From Lysobacter antibioticus (GTDB taxonomy: Bacteria; Pseudomonadota; Gammaproteobacteria; Xanthomonadales; Xanthomonadaceae): a stretch of DNA of 56,518 nt. The position numbers and the translations under genes are program-made. This document shows, in pieces, positions 44,060-54,675 of this stretch; position 1 is the stretch's first letter, and the number at the start of each line of letters is the position of its first letter. Where the stretch lies: assembly GCF_000731095.1 (NCBI RefSeq), contig NZ_JMTZ01000015.1, positions 1 through 56,518 of the forward strand, read 5' to 3'. The notes beneath the pieces are model-generated. The model was not told the origin of the DNA. It searched no databases and saw nothing but the letters and a program-made list of their open reading frames with translations.

Positions 44060-44971
44060 CTCGCCTCTCCTGGTCGGGGGGCGCCCCAGCGCCCGCGCCG
44101 CGAACCGGGCGCAGGCCCCGGCCACAGCTGAACGACCTCAATTACGCAAAACCGAGCGCAGGCCGGCCAACGTCCGCCATCGACGCGGTGAGCGCTTGCT
44201 GGCCGCAGGTCTCGGCACTCGCGGTCCGGCGTTTCTGAATGGGCAGCGGCCGCCGCGTGCGGCTACGCCTGCAAAGGCGTATTCAACAACGAGCGCGCAA
44301 TCCATTGCCCCCTTTGAAGAAGGGGAAAGCGCCCGACGCAAGCACGAGGTCGACCGCTTCGTCAGCGCGAGGGATTTGCTTGCGCGACAACGTAGACCAT
44401 CGGCATCCATCAGTGCCTCAATCACGGCCGTCATTTCGCGGCGTCGACCTTCACCCGGTCGAATGGCCATCGTTTCGAGCACACGCCGGCACCGCGGAAA
44501 CGAGCGCACGAGACAACGATAGCGAATCGCTTTCCCGGCTCACCGCCATCGGATTTTTCGTCGCTGTCGTCGAGCGTATCGACCAGAATCGATGCGAGCG
44601 TTTGCGATTACTCGACCGCTCGTCGCCTGCCGCAAACGCGGATTACGTCGCTTCGCGGCCCACCGATTCGCCCGATATTTGACCGAACGCAAGTTCGTTC
44701 CGGTGAATCGCCTGCAGTTTCGAATCCCGCTGGCGCGACCATGGCCGCCTCGCCGTTGCGGCGGCGTTTCACCTTGACAATCGCCGGCCCGCGGAGGATC
44801 CGACAGCCAACCGCCGTTGCAACCGTCGTCCGGCGCCGATCCCCGATGCATGGAGATTGCGCCTGTCTCCTACCGCCCGAGCAGCGTCCGATCCCGGTGC
44901 GGTAATCGCTTGTTTTCCACACAGCGTGAACGCGGCCCTCGCCGAGGGCCGCCCCTGCCAAGGAGAGTCCC
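44060..44971. other. Gene-free divergent region, about 910 bp
   Basis: Lies between the leftward effector gene and the rightward beta-repeat gene, so it should hold both promoters. Short frames here are Arg/Ser-rich and unconvincing. Near 44,309-44,325 there is a small hairpin CCCCTT-TGAAG-AAGGGG, which resembles dispersed intergenic sequences of this family. A TTGACA occurs at 44774-44779 without a good -10 partner. Confidence 0.4.
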
Positions 44972-45853
44972 ATGGCTTTAGAGATCGCTTCCGGAACCGT
45001 GCGCCCCGGCAAGACCTTCGCCCACCAGTTCGCCAACAACATCGCCGCCTACGTGGTGGGCATCCGCTCGTTCAACCTCAGCTACGGCACCAGCAGCGAT
45101 CACTGGATCCGCACCGCCAGCATCAGCCTGTCGCCGAGCGCCAGCGGGCAACAGCTGTCGGTCAACGTCGACGCGACCTTGGTCGACTCCAGCGGCAACA
45201 GCATGGACGTCGACGATTCCTATATCGAACTGGTGGCGCTGGCCTGGACCGGCGCGGCCGATTCGCAACTGTTGTTCACCAACGTCGACGGCGTGTCCAA
45301 CGGCAGCAGCAGCCAGTCCTATCCGATCCCGGGCACGACCACACTGATCGACACCGCGGCGCTGGCCGGCTTCGATCTGTCGTACGGCAACTCGAATCAC
45401 CAGATCCTGCACATCGCCGCGCGCGCCGGCGTATCGACATCCTCCAACGGCGTAGCGGTGACCTCCGCCGCCTCGATGTACGACGGCCACGGCAACAACG
45501 TATCCACCGCGACCGTCGACGGCGGCCTGATCGTCAATTGCGATTCCTCGCTGAACATCCAAGCGGTCACCCTGCCGAACCTGCAGAACGATTCCAGCGA
45601 TACGCGGATTTCATTCAACAATAACTACAACAGCTTCCTGTTGCTGCTCACCGGCTTCCAGGTGCAGTTCAATGGCAGCACCGATCACAACGTCCGCTCG
45701 TTCGGCGCCGGCTTGATCCTGGGCAACTCCGGCCAGGGCTATGCCGAGGTCAACGGTTCGGCCTGGATGCAGGACAACAGCGGCAATCACCAGAGCGACG
45801 GCAACAGCTACGCCAGCGGCATCATCATCGGTTACACCAGCACCATCTCGTAA
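44972..45853 (+). CDS. Triplicated beta-rich repeat protein
   Basis: 293 aa, AAGGAG then ATG. No signal peptide. Three internal repeats of about 60 aa: residues about 30-93 (SFNLSYGTSSDHWIRTASIS), 132-189 (GFDLSYGNSNHQILHIAARA) and 228-288 (GFQVQFNGSTDHNVRSFGAG). Each has the shape G-F-x-L-x-Y-G-x-S-x-x-H-x-I followed by beta strands and a D-x-S-G-N turn. This looks like a trimer or propeller of beta-sandwiches, as in lectins or phage/toxin receptor-binding parts. No family name is claimed. It lies 194 bases before the giant RHS gene in the same direction and is probably its partner. Confidence 0.7.
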   Translation: MALEIASGTVRPGKTFAHQFANNIAAYVVGIRSFNLSYGTSSDHWIRTASISLSPSASGQQLSVNVDATLVDSSGNSMDVDDSYIELVALAWTGAADSQLLFTNVDGVSNGSSSQSYPIPGTTTLIDTAALAGFDLSYGNSNHQILHIAARAGVSTSSNGVAVTSAASMYDGHGNNVSTATVDGGLIVNCDSSLNIQAVTLPNLQNDSSDTRISFNNNYNSFLLLLTGFQVQFNGSTDHNVRSFGAGLILGNSGQGYAEVNGSAWMQDNSGNHQSDGNSYASGIIIGYTSTIS

Positions 45854-46047
45854 GATCCGCGGCGCGCCACGCGCGCGCCGAGCGGCCGTTCGCGACGACA
45901 GCTCGTACGGCCCGCCGCAAGCGCCCTACTCACTGCAGGGCGTCTGCGGACAGCACACCGGCCGTCGCCTCGCCCGCCACGCACTAACCGAAACCGTCTC
46001 GCGCCACGCCGCGAACGCTGGCCGCGCGCACCTTCAGGGAGAACACC

Positions 46048-49000
46048 ATGGCCAGTCCGTCCGGCACCAGCGCACCGAGCATCCGCACCTTCCAGATGGA
46101 CGCCAGCAGCGTCGGCGTGCTCAAGAACAGCGTCAACCTGTTTCGCGGCGACGTGAACTACACCCAGGACCTGTTCTCGCTGCCGGGGCGCAGCAACAAC
46201 GACGGCCTGCAGATCCAACTGACGATGCAGTACCAGAGCAACGTCAATCAACAGGCGATGACCTGGAACCGCGACCAGCCCACCGGCGTGCTCGGCATGG
46301 GTTGGACGCTGCCGTTGGCGCAGATCCGCATGGACGACGGCAACTGCCCCACCCCGGGCCAGCGCAATTACACCTTGTCGGTGAGCGGCAACGCCAGCGC
46401 GATCGTGTTCGACCCGACCGCACCGCCGTTGTTCTCCATGGACCCGACCCTGGCCTCACAGCTCCAGGGCGGCCAGGCCGTGCCGGCGGCGATCCGCAAC
46501 GAGTTCGTCTCGCGCGGATTGCCCTTGTCCGCCACGGCCGTGGTCGTCGTCGACGGCAACGATGCGTGGACCTTGCAGGACGATGCGCTGGAGCAGGAGT
46601 TCGCGCTCAGCCTGGGCGATGCCCTGGTCGCCGCCGACGGCGGCGAGGCCTACCAACTGGCCAGCTACCGATTCTGGAAGGTGCTGTATTACCCTCGCTA
46701 CGAGCGCTGGTGCGTCACCAACGATTCGGGCCAGCGCATGTCGTTCGGCGGCGGCGTCGCCGCGACCGACGCCGGCTACGCGACCAGCGCCGGCAACAGC
46801 ATCGAATGGGGCGTGCAGTGGACCGACGCCAACGGTCGCGCGCTGTGGCAGGGCAACAGCAGCCTCGCCCAAGGCCAGCGCCAGTTCGCCCGCGCCTGGC
46901 ACCTGCAGCGCGTCTACAGCATCTTCGGCGAGTCGGTGACCTACGCGTACAACTGTTTCGAGCGCAACGCCGCGGGCTTGCTCGACCAGGTCGAACAACT
47001 GGTGGCCGAGGGCGGCAAGCCCTACACCAAGGCCTGCTACCTCGGCCTGATCAACGACGTGTTCGGCCGCAGCGTGGTGTTCAACTACGGGCAAAAACTG
47101 TGGAGCGATGCCACGCCTTCCAGCCCCCGCGAGTACGACGACCCGCACAAGGCCGTCCCCAATACCGACCCTAACGGTTTCCAGGACTGCTACGAGACCT
47201 TGTATCTGGCATCCATCGACGTGTTGCAGCCGAGCGGCGCGCCGTTGTTCGCGGTCGAGTTCGAGTACCAGCCCTTGCCCGGCTCGCCGGTGGCCAATGT
47301 CGCAGGCACCTCCGGAGATACCTGCAAGCGCCTGCTCACTTCCATGACGCTCAGCAACGCCGACGGCGACTCCTTGCCGGGCTATCGCTACGGCTACGTG
47401 CTCGACGGCGGGTCGGACGGCAATCTCGGCGCGCTCAACCGCATCGTCTGGCCCAGCGGCGGCAGCGCGAGCTACGAGTACACCCAGCAAGCGCTGGCGA
47501 TCTGCGACCGCACCCTGCCCGCCGGCCCGCCGCCGCAGATGCCGAACGGTTCCAACGCGCGGGTGTGGTTCGGCCCCGACTACGCCGTGGTGCTGTGGTG
47601 CAACGACGGCCAAGGCAGTCTGTCGATGCAGGTCTACACCTGGAACGGCCAATGGACGGTGTGGCCGCCGGAGGGCAACTCGCCGCTGCTGCTCGACGGC
47701 AGCCAGGGGCAGACCACCTCGAACCGATTGTCGGTGCAGGCGAGCCAGGACTTCATCGCCGTTTCGTATCTGACCAGCACCACCACCGATCTGCATTTGT
47801 TCCGCCAGGACATGGCGAGCCCCGGCCGATGGATCGCCGCTTCGGGCGGCCAGGGCTCGGGCGGCCTCAACTCGCCGACCTGGAGCTGGAACAACAGCAA
47901 CGGCAGCGTGCAGATCCTGGCCGGCGATTCCTTCGCCTTCGCGGTGCAGTCCAACTCCGCCAAACAGACCTGCGATACGGTGAGGTTCAGCTGGTACTGG
48001 CCGGGGCAGAACTGGAACTACCAGCAGCAGTCCGGCTTGAGCTACCGCTGGTTCGCCAGCGGCCACGACCACGTCGCCAGCGTGGACATCGGCGCCAACG
48101 TCAATCTGGATTGGCTCGACGCCAGCGGCCAGTGGCACTCGGCAACGCCGCTGGCACTCGGCTTCTCCATCTCCAGCATCGATTCGATCGCGCTGGCCGG
48201 CGACGCCTCCCTGCTGGCGATCTCGCATCTGTTGGTCGCCGGCACCAACCGCAACAACTACGACCTGTGGCTGGTGCAGTGGAACGATCAATACCAGTTC
48301 GCCCAGCCGGCGACGAAGTTCTCGTGCACGGATAATTTTTCCGCCCAGCACCCGACCTCGTGGGCACCGACCACCGTCGCCAATTCGATGGTCTGCGTGG
48401 CCGCGAACGTGGCCCGCTTCGACGGCGCCAGCTGGTCGATCAACAGCGCGATGGTGCCGGTGGGCACCACCAACGCCGAACAGCGCTACGGCTACGGCCC
48501 CGACTACGTCGTGCAGGTGTTGGTGCAGAGCAATGGCATGCCCTCGGCGCAGGTGCTCGGCTACGACCCCACCGCCGACGCCTTCGGCGCACCCGCCAGC
48601 GTCGGCGGACTCAGCATTCCGAACAGCCATGCCGCGACCGCCAACTGGGTCGGCGCCGGCAGTCCGGACTATCTGGCGATCGGCACCCAGCTGTTCTTCC
48701 GCGGCGTCGCCACCGATTGGGGCGACGCCGTCGCCACCAGCATCGCCGACCTGCAAACCCTGATCGACACCGCGGCGCCGGGGCAGGGCCCGTATGTGCT
48801 CAATTCGGCCTCGCTGCTCAACCAGGGACCGACCTTCATCGCCTGCTCGCTCTACGACCAGGGCGTTCCGGGCGGCACCGCAAGCGCCACCTCGGCCTTC
48901 GTGTTGCGCAACGGCGCAGTCTTCGGCGGTGCCCAGGTGCTCGGCGAACAGGCGATGTGGACCGCGCAACAGCAGGGCGAGGGCGCCGGCACCTGGCCCG

Positions 49001-52000
49001 GCGGGCCGATGGCGTTCTTCACTTATCCGGGCAGCGCCGGCAGCCTCGACGCCGCCACCAGCGTCAACCTCAATCGCTATGCCGGCAACGGCATTCTCGG
49101 CCCGATCCAGGATTGGCCGGTCGGCAGCATCGCCCTCGACGACGGCCTGTCGGAGTCTTCGACCACGGCCTACGTGTTCGATGCGAGCAGCGCCGCCTGC
49201 GACGCCACCGGCAGCATCGTCAAGTACTACCAATCCACGGTCTATCCCGATGGCGACGCGGCCGACAGCGCCAACGGCTGCGTCGTCAGCCGTTACTTGA
49301 ACGGCAACCAGATCGTCACCGGCGACGACTGGTACGGCATGCTCGACGGCCTGCTCTACAGCGTGACCGCGCTCGACGCGAGCGGCAGCGAGGTCGGCTC
49401 GATCACCAATCAATGGACCGCCTATGTGCAACGCGCCGGCGACCCGACCGATCCGGGCGTGCCGGTGCGAACGCTGTACGGCGCCTACGTGGTGCAGACC
49501 GCGCAGCAGAAACTGGCCGACGGCGTGGCCTCCAGCCGGACCACCTCCTATGTCCCCGCGGGCCTGTCCGCGCCCTATTCCGGCCAACCGGTCAGCGTCC
49601 AGTCCAGCGTCGTCGACGGCTCCGGCAACAGCGAGGTCGACACCATCGACTACCGTTATGCCTGCGACGCCTATGCGGTCAGCTGCACGCTCAACGATCT
49701 GACCTCCAAGATCGAACAACGCACCACCCAGGCAGGCGTCACCACCTCGGTCTCGGCGATGGCGTTGTCGACCTGGCCGACGCTGTGGGATGGCGTGAGC
49801 ACGCTCGCCGAAGCCGCCGATTTCGGCTGGACCGCCGGCAGCGATGCATTTCCGTTCGCCGATTGGACGCCGGGACAGATACCGGCGGGTTGGCAGTCGC
49901 TGAGCCTGATCCAGACGCGCGCGGCCGACGGCACGGTGTTGCAGAACGCCGACGGTGCAGGCGTCACCAGTGCCACCACCTATTCCGCCGATGGCGGCGG
50001 CCTGCCGATCGCCGTGTTCCGTGGCGCCGTCGCCGGCGAGTGCGCCTGGTGCGGCTTCCAGACGTACGAAAGCACCGATGGCTGGCAGTTGAGCGGCACG
50101 CAGGCCGATCCGCAACAAGCCTGGCTCGGCGAACAAAGCCTGTCGCTGGCGGTCGCCGGCAGCGTCTCCACCACGGTGACGCCGAGCGCTGGCCGAACCG
50201 CTTACCGGTTCGCGCTGCGCTATCTGACCGCACCCGGTTACGACGGCGGCAGCGGCGCGATCACCGTCACCGCGGGCGCGACTTCGTCTTCCTTCGATTT
50301 GCCCGACACCCAGGGCGAATGGAGCTACCTCAGCGACATCGTCGCTTTGCCCCAGGGCTGCGACAGCGTCGGCTTGGCGATCGCCAATCCAGGCAACGGC
50401 GCGGTACTGCTCGACGGCGTGCTGCTGATTCCGGTGGGCTGCGATATCACCGTGCAATCCTGGCAGGCCTCAACGCGGCTGTTGCTCGCGAGCATGAACC
50501 TCGCCGGCGCCTGCGATTTCATCCGTTACGACCGCTTCGCCCAGACCCTCGGCGCGGTCGGTGCCGACGGCCAATGGCAGGAATTGGACCTGCGTTTCCT
50601 GTCGCGCCTGGGCAATGCCGAGGACGTTTTCGACGACGCCAGCCCCAATTGCGAACTCACCTTGCAGTTCGCCCAGGGCGGCAACACCGAAACCTTCCGC
50701 AACGGCAACGATTGGCAGACCCGTTGGGCGCCCAGCGATGCCGCCGACTGGCAATGCAGCAACGGCACCCTGCTGAAACAAAACACCACGCCCGCGACCC
50801 TGACCTGGCAGGGCGGAAACCAGCCCGACTCGGTGGCCTTCTTCATCGAACTCAAGCCCCTGGCCGCGCCCGCCGGCACCCTGGCGCTGCAATTCGGCGG
50901 CGGCGAACGCATCGCCTGGAGCGCCGCCGCGGGCTGGACCTGGACGCTGGCCGACGGCAGCGCGGGGCCCGCGCCGCTGGCATCGGCGCCGGGCCTGGGC
51001 CGGCAATGGTTGCTGCTGCTCGGCGGCGGCCAATCCCTGTTCTTCGTCGACGGCCAAGTGGTGTTCAGCGCGGCCGCCGCCACCACACCCGCGCAAGGGT
51101 TCGCGTTCGACACCGGCCCCAACGCGCTGCGCATCAGCCAACTCGGATTCGGCGCCGATCCACGCACGCTGCTGACGTACAACGACGGCGCCGCGCGGCT
51201 GCGCCAGACCCAGCAGCGCAACGGCGGCGACAGCCTCGTCGCCGCCTCCGTGTACGACGGGCTGGACCGTCTGCTCGCCGGCACCAAGGCGGCACCGGGC
51301 AGCTTCGGCAGCGGCGCGCAGGCGCCGATGCTGACCTACCGGCCCGCCTTCCTGGATGTCGCGGCCTTCCTTGCGGCAACCTCGGACAGCTGGCTCATGC
51401 AAGGCGACGTGGCCGATTATTACGCCGGGCAAAGCGACAACGGCGGCACGCGCTCGAACGATCAAGGCTATCCGTACTACGGCTCGCGCTACGAAACGGC
51501 GGCGAGCTCGCGCGCGGTGGAGGGCGGCCAGCCGGGATTGCAACTGGCCATCCACGACCTCCTCAGCATTCCGGAATCGCAGCGCCAGACCATACGCACC
51601 GCCTACGGCGCCAGCACCGCGGCCGATCCGGTTCCGCCGGGAAGTTTCTACGCGACCACCAGCCTCTCGCCCGGCGGATACAGCGCGCGGCAATTGGTCG
51701 ACACCAGCCAGCGCGCGACCGCGATGGTGCAATCGGGGCAGTCGGGCCAGCAGGCCGGACAGAGCCTCGCCTTGCCCGGCTATGCCGATGCCGGCGCCGC
51801 GGCGACGACGATCTCGCTGCAACTGCCGAACGCATTCACCACGGCGCCGCAATCGGACCCGAGCGCTTATGTGCGCACCACCGTGGTCGATCCGCTCGGA
51901 CAAGTGGCGAGCTATCAGGACTCCGACACCGGCCAGACCCAGGTGCTCTACAACGGCAAGGGCCAACTGCGGTTCGTCCAGCCTGCGCTCGATTCCGGTC

Positions 52001-54333
52001 AACAGTATTTGCTGTATCGCCGCTACGACGCGCTCGGCCGCGTGCTCGAAGAAGGCGTGCTCGAAGCGGCCTGGGATCCGGCCGCGTTGAGCCCCTACCT
52101 CGATGACCCCGCCTGGCCCGCCGCGGCCGACGGTGCCGTGCCCGGACGCGTCTATCGTTATGACGGCGATGGCAGCGACCCCAATGCACTCGGGCAGTTG
52201 GTGGAAACGACCACCTATAACCCGGATCCCGGCGATGGCCTGGGCGCCTGCACCGTGGTCGAGTCCTGGAGCTACGACGGGCTCGGTCGCGCGATCACCG
52301 CGCGCCTGCAGATCGACGGCGCCGCGAGCCAGGATGCGACGGTGGGCTTCGCCTACAACAACCTCAACGAAGTGGTGCGCATCGACCTGCCCGACGGCGC
52401 GCCGCTGCCGGCCATCGTCTACGTCTACGACGATCTCGGCCGCATCGTCTCGATCGGCACCCCCGACGCGCCCGATGCCATCGCCCGCTACACCTGGACC
52501 GCCAACGGCCAGTTGCAGACGGCGGTCCGCGGCGCGCTGTCGGAACTGTGGAACTACGATTCGCCCGGCTGCGTGACCTTGCACCAGGCCAGCGTCGGCG
52601 GCGCGGTCGCATTCGCGCAATCCTTCAGCTACACCCCCGACCGCCTGGTGCAACAGCGCACCACCCAGTTGGCCACCGCGATCGCTACGGGCACGCGCCA
52701 GACCAACTACGTCTACGACGGCCAGCAACGCCTGGCGACGGCCACGGTGGTGTCGGGCGACACCGGCAACCTGAGCATCGACAGCATCGACGCGAACGGC
52801 AACATCTGGGCCTCCACCGCCGATGGGGTAACGCTGTCGACACCGTGCACCCCCGGCAACAACCGGCTGGCCGCGGCGACTTTCGGCAGCGGCCCCGCCG
52901 CGGCCTTCCAGTACCACGCCGACGGCGCGCCCTCGCAATGGCGCGGCCTGGACATCGGCTACGACCCCTGCTTGTTCTCGACCGCAACCGTCGCCTCGCC
53001 GGGTTTCGACACCATCCGCTACGCACGCGGCATGAACAACCATTGCGCGCTGCGGCAACAAGGCGCCACGCGCCAGATCTGCTTCTACGGCGCCGGCTCG
53101 GCCCCGCTGATGGTCTGGAACGGCGACGCGCTGCAGGTCTGCGTCTGGGGTCCGGGCGGACTGGTCGCGGTGCACGACGGCGCCCTGCGCTATCCGGTCA
53201 ACGATTATCAGCAAAGCGTCTGGGCGGTATTCGACGCCGCCGGCAACGCACAGCACGCATTCGACTACGCGCCGTTCGGCGCGGTGTTGTCCAGTGCGAG
53301 CTCCGCTGCGAGTGAGTGGAACCTGTTGTTCGCCGGCAAGCGATACGACTCCGACAGCGGTCTCTACGACTTCGGCGCACGCCTGTACGACCCGTCGCTG
53401 ATGCGTTTCCTCGCCCCGGATGCGGCGCGCCAGTTCGCCAGCCCCTACCTTTTCGCCAGCGACAACCCGCTCAACTACGTCGACCCGACCGGCAACATCT
53501 CGCTGTGGGCCCAGGTCGGCATCGGCGTGGCCATGGTCGCCGTCGCCGTGGGCGGACTGGCGCTCAGCGTGGTGACCGACGGCGCCGCCGCGCCGGAGGC
53601 GATCGATGCCGAGATCGACCTGGCCGGCGCCGGCGGCGCCACCGATGTCGCCGCGGGCGCCGGCGCCGATGCCGTCGATGCCTCGGTCCCGCTCAAGACC
53701 GCCACCGCGGTGGCCCGCAACGCGCTCAGCGTGGTCGTCAATTCCGCGTCCAGCGCCATCTCCGGCGCCGGCATGCAGGGGCTGGAGTACGACGCCATGC
53801 ACGGCCGCGACTTCACCGCCAAAGGCTTTTTCTCGGCGATGGGCGTCGGCGCGCTCAGCGGCGCGGTCACCGGCGGGTTCAACGGCCTGGCGTCGATGCC
53901 GGCGGCGATGGGCGATGCCGCCGCCTGGGGCACGGCCAAGACGATCGCCTTCCGCACCCTGACCCGCGCCGCGACCGGGTTCGTCGGCTCGGCGGTTTCG
54001 GAGGTCATCACCGATGCCGTCACCGGCAAGAAGATCACCGCCAGCGACGTGCTGCTGAGCGCGGCCGAGGGCATGGTCGAAGGCGCCGCGGTGAGCATGT
54101 ACAACGGCTTCACCAGCCTCAGCCCCGCCAACAGCGCGATCACCAGCGAGTCCAGCCGTCTGGTCAAGGCCAGCAACTCCTGGAACAACCTGCTGCAGAG
54201 CGCGCAGAAACTCGCCACGACGCAAGAAGCCGTGGTCGGCTACATCGCCGGCGGCTGGCTGTTGGCATCGGGCTACGCCGTGTGGGGAGTCGCCACCGCC
54301 ACCAAGGGCCGCGGCCAATCGGGCGGCGGCTGA
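46048..54333 (+). CDS. Giant RHS/YD-repeat protein, TcB-TcC-like
   Basis: 2,761 aa, AGGGAGA then ATG. No signal peptide or PAAR-like start. The N-terminus (about 1-490) has SpvB/TcB-like features: SVNLFRGDVNYTQDLFSLPG, then GVLGMGWTLPLAQI. A long middle part (about 490-1000) has FG-GAP-like or propeller-like Trp/Tyr repeats. RHS/YD repeats come later (for example WSYDGLGRAI, VYVYDDLGRIVSIG near 2,070-2,140). The conserved core is at about 2,431-2,460 (DSDSGLYDFGARLYDPSLMRFL), then NPLNYVDPTGN. The last 275 aa are Gly/Ala-rich with hydrophobic segments (IGVAMVAVAVGGLALSV near 2,494) and no recognised enzymatic toxin. In this family the shell encloses a C-terminal payload. Confidence 0.9.
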   Translation: MASPSGTSAPSIRTFQMDASSVGVLKNSVNLFRGDVNYTQDLFSLPGRSNNDGLQIQLTMQYQSNVNQQAMTWNRDQPTGVLGMGWTLPLAQIRMDDGNCPTPGQRNYTLSVSGNASAIVFDPTAPPLFSMDPTLASQLQGGQAVPAAIRNEFVSRGLPLSATAVVVVDGNDAWTLQDDALEQEFALSLGDALVAADGGEAYQLASYRFWKVLYYPRYERWCVTNDSGQRMSFGGGVAATDAGYATSAGNSIEWGVQWTDANGRALWQGNSSLAQGQRQFARAWHLQRVYSIFGESVTYAYNCFERNAAGLLDQVEQLVAEGGKPYTKACYLGLINDVFGRSVVFNYGQKLWSDATPSSPREYDDPHKAVPNTDPNGFQDCYETLYLASIDVLQPSGAPLFAVEFEYQPLPGSPVANVAGTSGDTCKRLLTSMTLSNADGDSLPGYRYGYVLDGGSDGNLGALNRIVWPSGGSASYEYTQQALAICDRTLPAGPPPQMPNGSNARVWFGPDYAVVLWCNDGQGSLSMQVYTWNGQWTVWPPEGNSPLLLDGSQGQTTSNRLSVQASQDFIAVSYLTSTTTDLHLFRQDMASPGRWIAASGGQGSGGLNSPTWSWNNSNGSVQILAGDSFAFAVQSNSAKQTCDTVRFSWYWPGQNWNYQQQSGLSYRWFASGHDHVASVDIGANVNLDWLDASGQWHSATPLALGFSISSIDSIALAGDASLLAISHLLVAGTNRNNYDLWLVQWNDQYQFAQPATKFSCTDNFSAQHPTSWAPTTVANSMVCVAANVARFDGASWSINSAMVPVGTTNAEQRYGYGPDYVVQVLVQSNGMPSAQVLGYDPTADAFGAPASVGGLSIPNSHAATANWVGAGSPDYLAIGTQLFFRGVATDWGDAVATSIADLQTLIDTAAPGQGPYVLNSASLLNQGPTFIACSLYDQGVPGGTASATSAFVLRNGAVFGGAQVLGEQAMWTAQQQGEGAGTWPGGPMAFFTYPGSAGSLDAATSVNLNRYAGNGILGPIQDWPVGSIALDDGLSESSTTAYVFDASSAACDATGSIVKYYQSTVYPDGDAADSANGCVVSRYLNGNQIVTGDDWYGMLDGLLYSVTALDASGSEVGSITNQWTAYVQRAGDPTDPGVPVRTLYGAYVVQTAQQKLADGVASSRTTSYVPAGLSAPYSGQPVSVQSSVVDGSGNSEVDTIDYRYACDAYAVSCTLNDLTSKIEQRTTQAGVTTSVSAMALSTWPTLWDGVSTLAEAADFGWTAGSDAFPFADWTPGQIPAGWQSLSLIQTRAADGTVLQNADGAGVTSATTYSADGGGLPIAVFRGAVAGECAWCGFQTYESTDGWQLSGTQADPQQAWLGEQSLSLAVAGSVSTTVTPSAGRTAYRFALRYLTAPGYDGGSGAITVTAGATSSSFDLPDTQGEWSYLSDIVALPQGCDSVGLAIANPGNGAVLLDGVLLIPVGCDITVQSWQASTRLLLASMNLAGACDFIRYDRFAQTLGAVGADGQWQELDLRFLSRLGNAEDVFDDASPNCELTLQFAQGGNTETFRNGNDWQTRWAPSDAADWQCSNGTLLKQNTTPATLTWQGGNQPDSVAFFIELKPLAAPAGTLALQFGGGERIAWSAAAGWTWTLADGSAGPAPLASAPGLGRQWLLLLGGGQSLFFVDGQVVFSAAAATTPAQGFAFDTGPNALRISQLGFGADPRTLLTYNDGAARLRQTQQRNGGDSLVAASVYDGLDRLLAGTKAAPGSFGSGAQAPMLTYRPAFLDVAAFLAATSDSWLMQGDVADYYAGQSDNGGTRSNDQGYPYYGSRYETAASSRAVEGGQPGLQLAIHDLLSIPESQRQTIRTAYGASTAADPVPPGSFYATTSLSPGGYSARQLVDTSQRATAMVQSGQSGQQAGQSLALPGYADAGAAATTISLQLPNAFTTAPQSDPSAYVRTTVVDPLGQVASYQDSDTGQTQVLYNGKGQLRFVQPALDSGQQYLLYRRYDALGRVLEEGVLEAAWDPAALSPYLDDPAWPAAADGAVPGRVYRYDGDGSDPNALGQLVETTTYNPDPGDGLGACTVVESWSYDGLGRAITARLQIDGAASQDATVGFAYNNLNEVVRIDLPDGAPLPAIVYVYDDLGRIVSIGTPDAPDAIARYTWTANGQLQTAVRGALSELWNYDSPGCVTLHQASVGGAVAFAQSFSYTPDRLVQQRTTQLATAIATGTRQTNYVYDGQQRLATATVVSGDTGNLSIDSIDANGNIWASTADGVTLSTPCTPGNNRLAAATFGSGPAAAFQYHADGAPSQWRGLDIGYDPCLFSTATVASPGFDTIRYARGMNNHCALRQQGATRQICFYGAGSAPLMVWNGDALQVCVWGPGGLVAVHDGALRYPVNDYQQSVWAVFDAAGNAQHAFDYAPFGAVLSSASSAASEWNLLFAGKRYDSDSGLYDFGARLYDPSLMRFLAPDAARQFASPYLFASDNPLNYVDPTGNISLWAQVGIGVAMVAVAVGGLALSVVTDGAAAPEAIDAEIDLAGAGGATDVAAGAGADAVDASVPLKTATAVARNALSVVVNSASSAISGAGMQGLEYDAMHGRDFTAKGFFSAMGVGALSGAVTGGFNGLASMPAAMGDAAAWGTAKTIAFRTLTRAATGFVGSAVSEVITDAVTGKKITASDVLLSAAEGMVEGAAVSMYNGFTSLSPANSAITSESSRLVKASNSWNNLLQSAQKLATTQEAVVGYIAGGWLLASGYAVWGVATATKGRGQSGGG

Positions 54334-54342
54334 TCTCGGCCG

Positions 54343-54378
54343 CGCCGAACAGGGACCGGCGATACTCCCTGTTCGGCG
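54343..54378 (+). terminator. Terminator hairpin after the RHS gene
   Basis: A 13-bp perfect stem CGCCGAACAGGGA with a 10-base loop, 9 bases past the stop at 54333. Confidence 0.7.
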
Positions 54379-54675
54379 GCAGTCTCCATCGCGGGCATCG
54401 GCGCCGCGGGCGTTCGCCGATGCGGCGCTCCCTATCCATCGCATCGATGTTTTTCGCAGTCGCGCGGCCTCTGGCCCGCGTCGCCGAATCGCAAGCACCG
54501 CGGGCGATTCGCGGCAGAAACGAGCGCTGCACGGCGCACCGACTCATCGTCGATCCGGCGCGCGTCGGCAACGCATCCTGGGGCAATCCCTACTGGGGTA
54601 GGCCCTAGTTTTGCGAGCCTTCATCATTACGTAATCTGCGCCGGAATCCTCGACAGCTTCCCCCGGAGCAGACTC

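Noticed and set aside
44138-44509. Possible 123-aa gene on the minus strand upstream of the effector gene
   Set aside because: Arg/Ser/Cys-rich without a plausible start signal; it looks like non-coding DNA.
46456-54498. Very long minus-strand frames across the RHS gene
   Set aside because: Antisense shadows of one clear coding frame that has motifs, a start site and a ribosome binding site.
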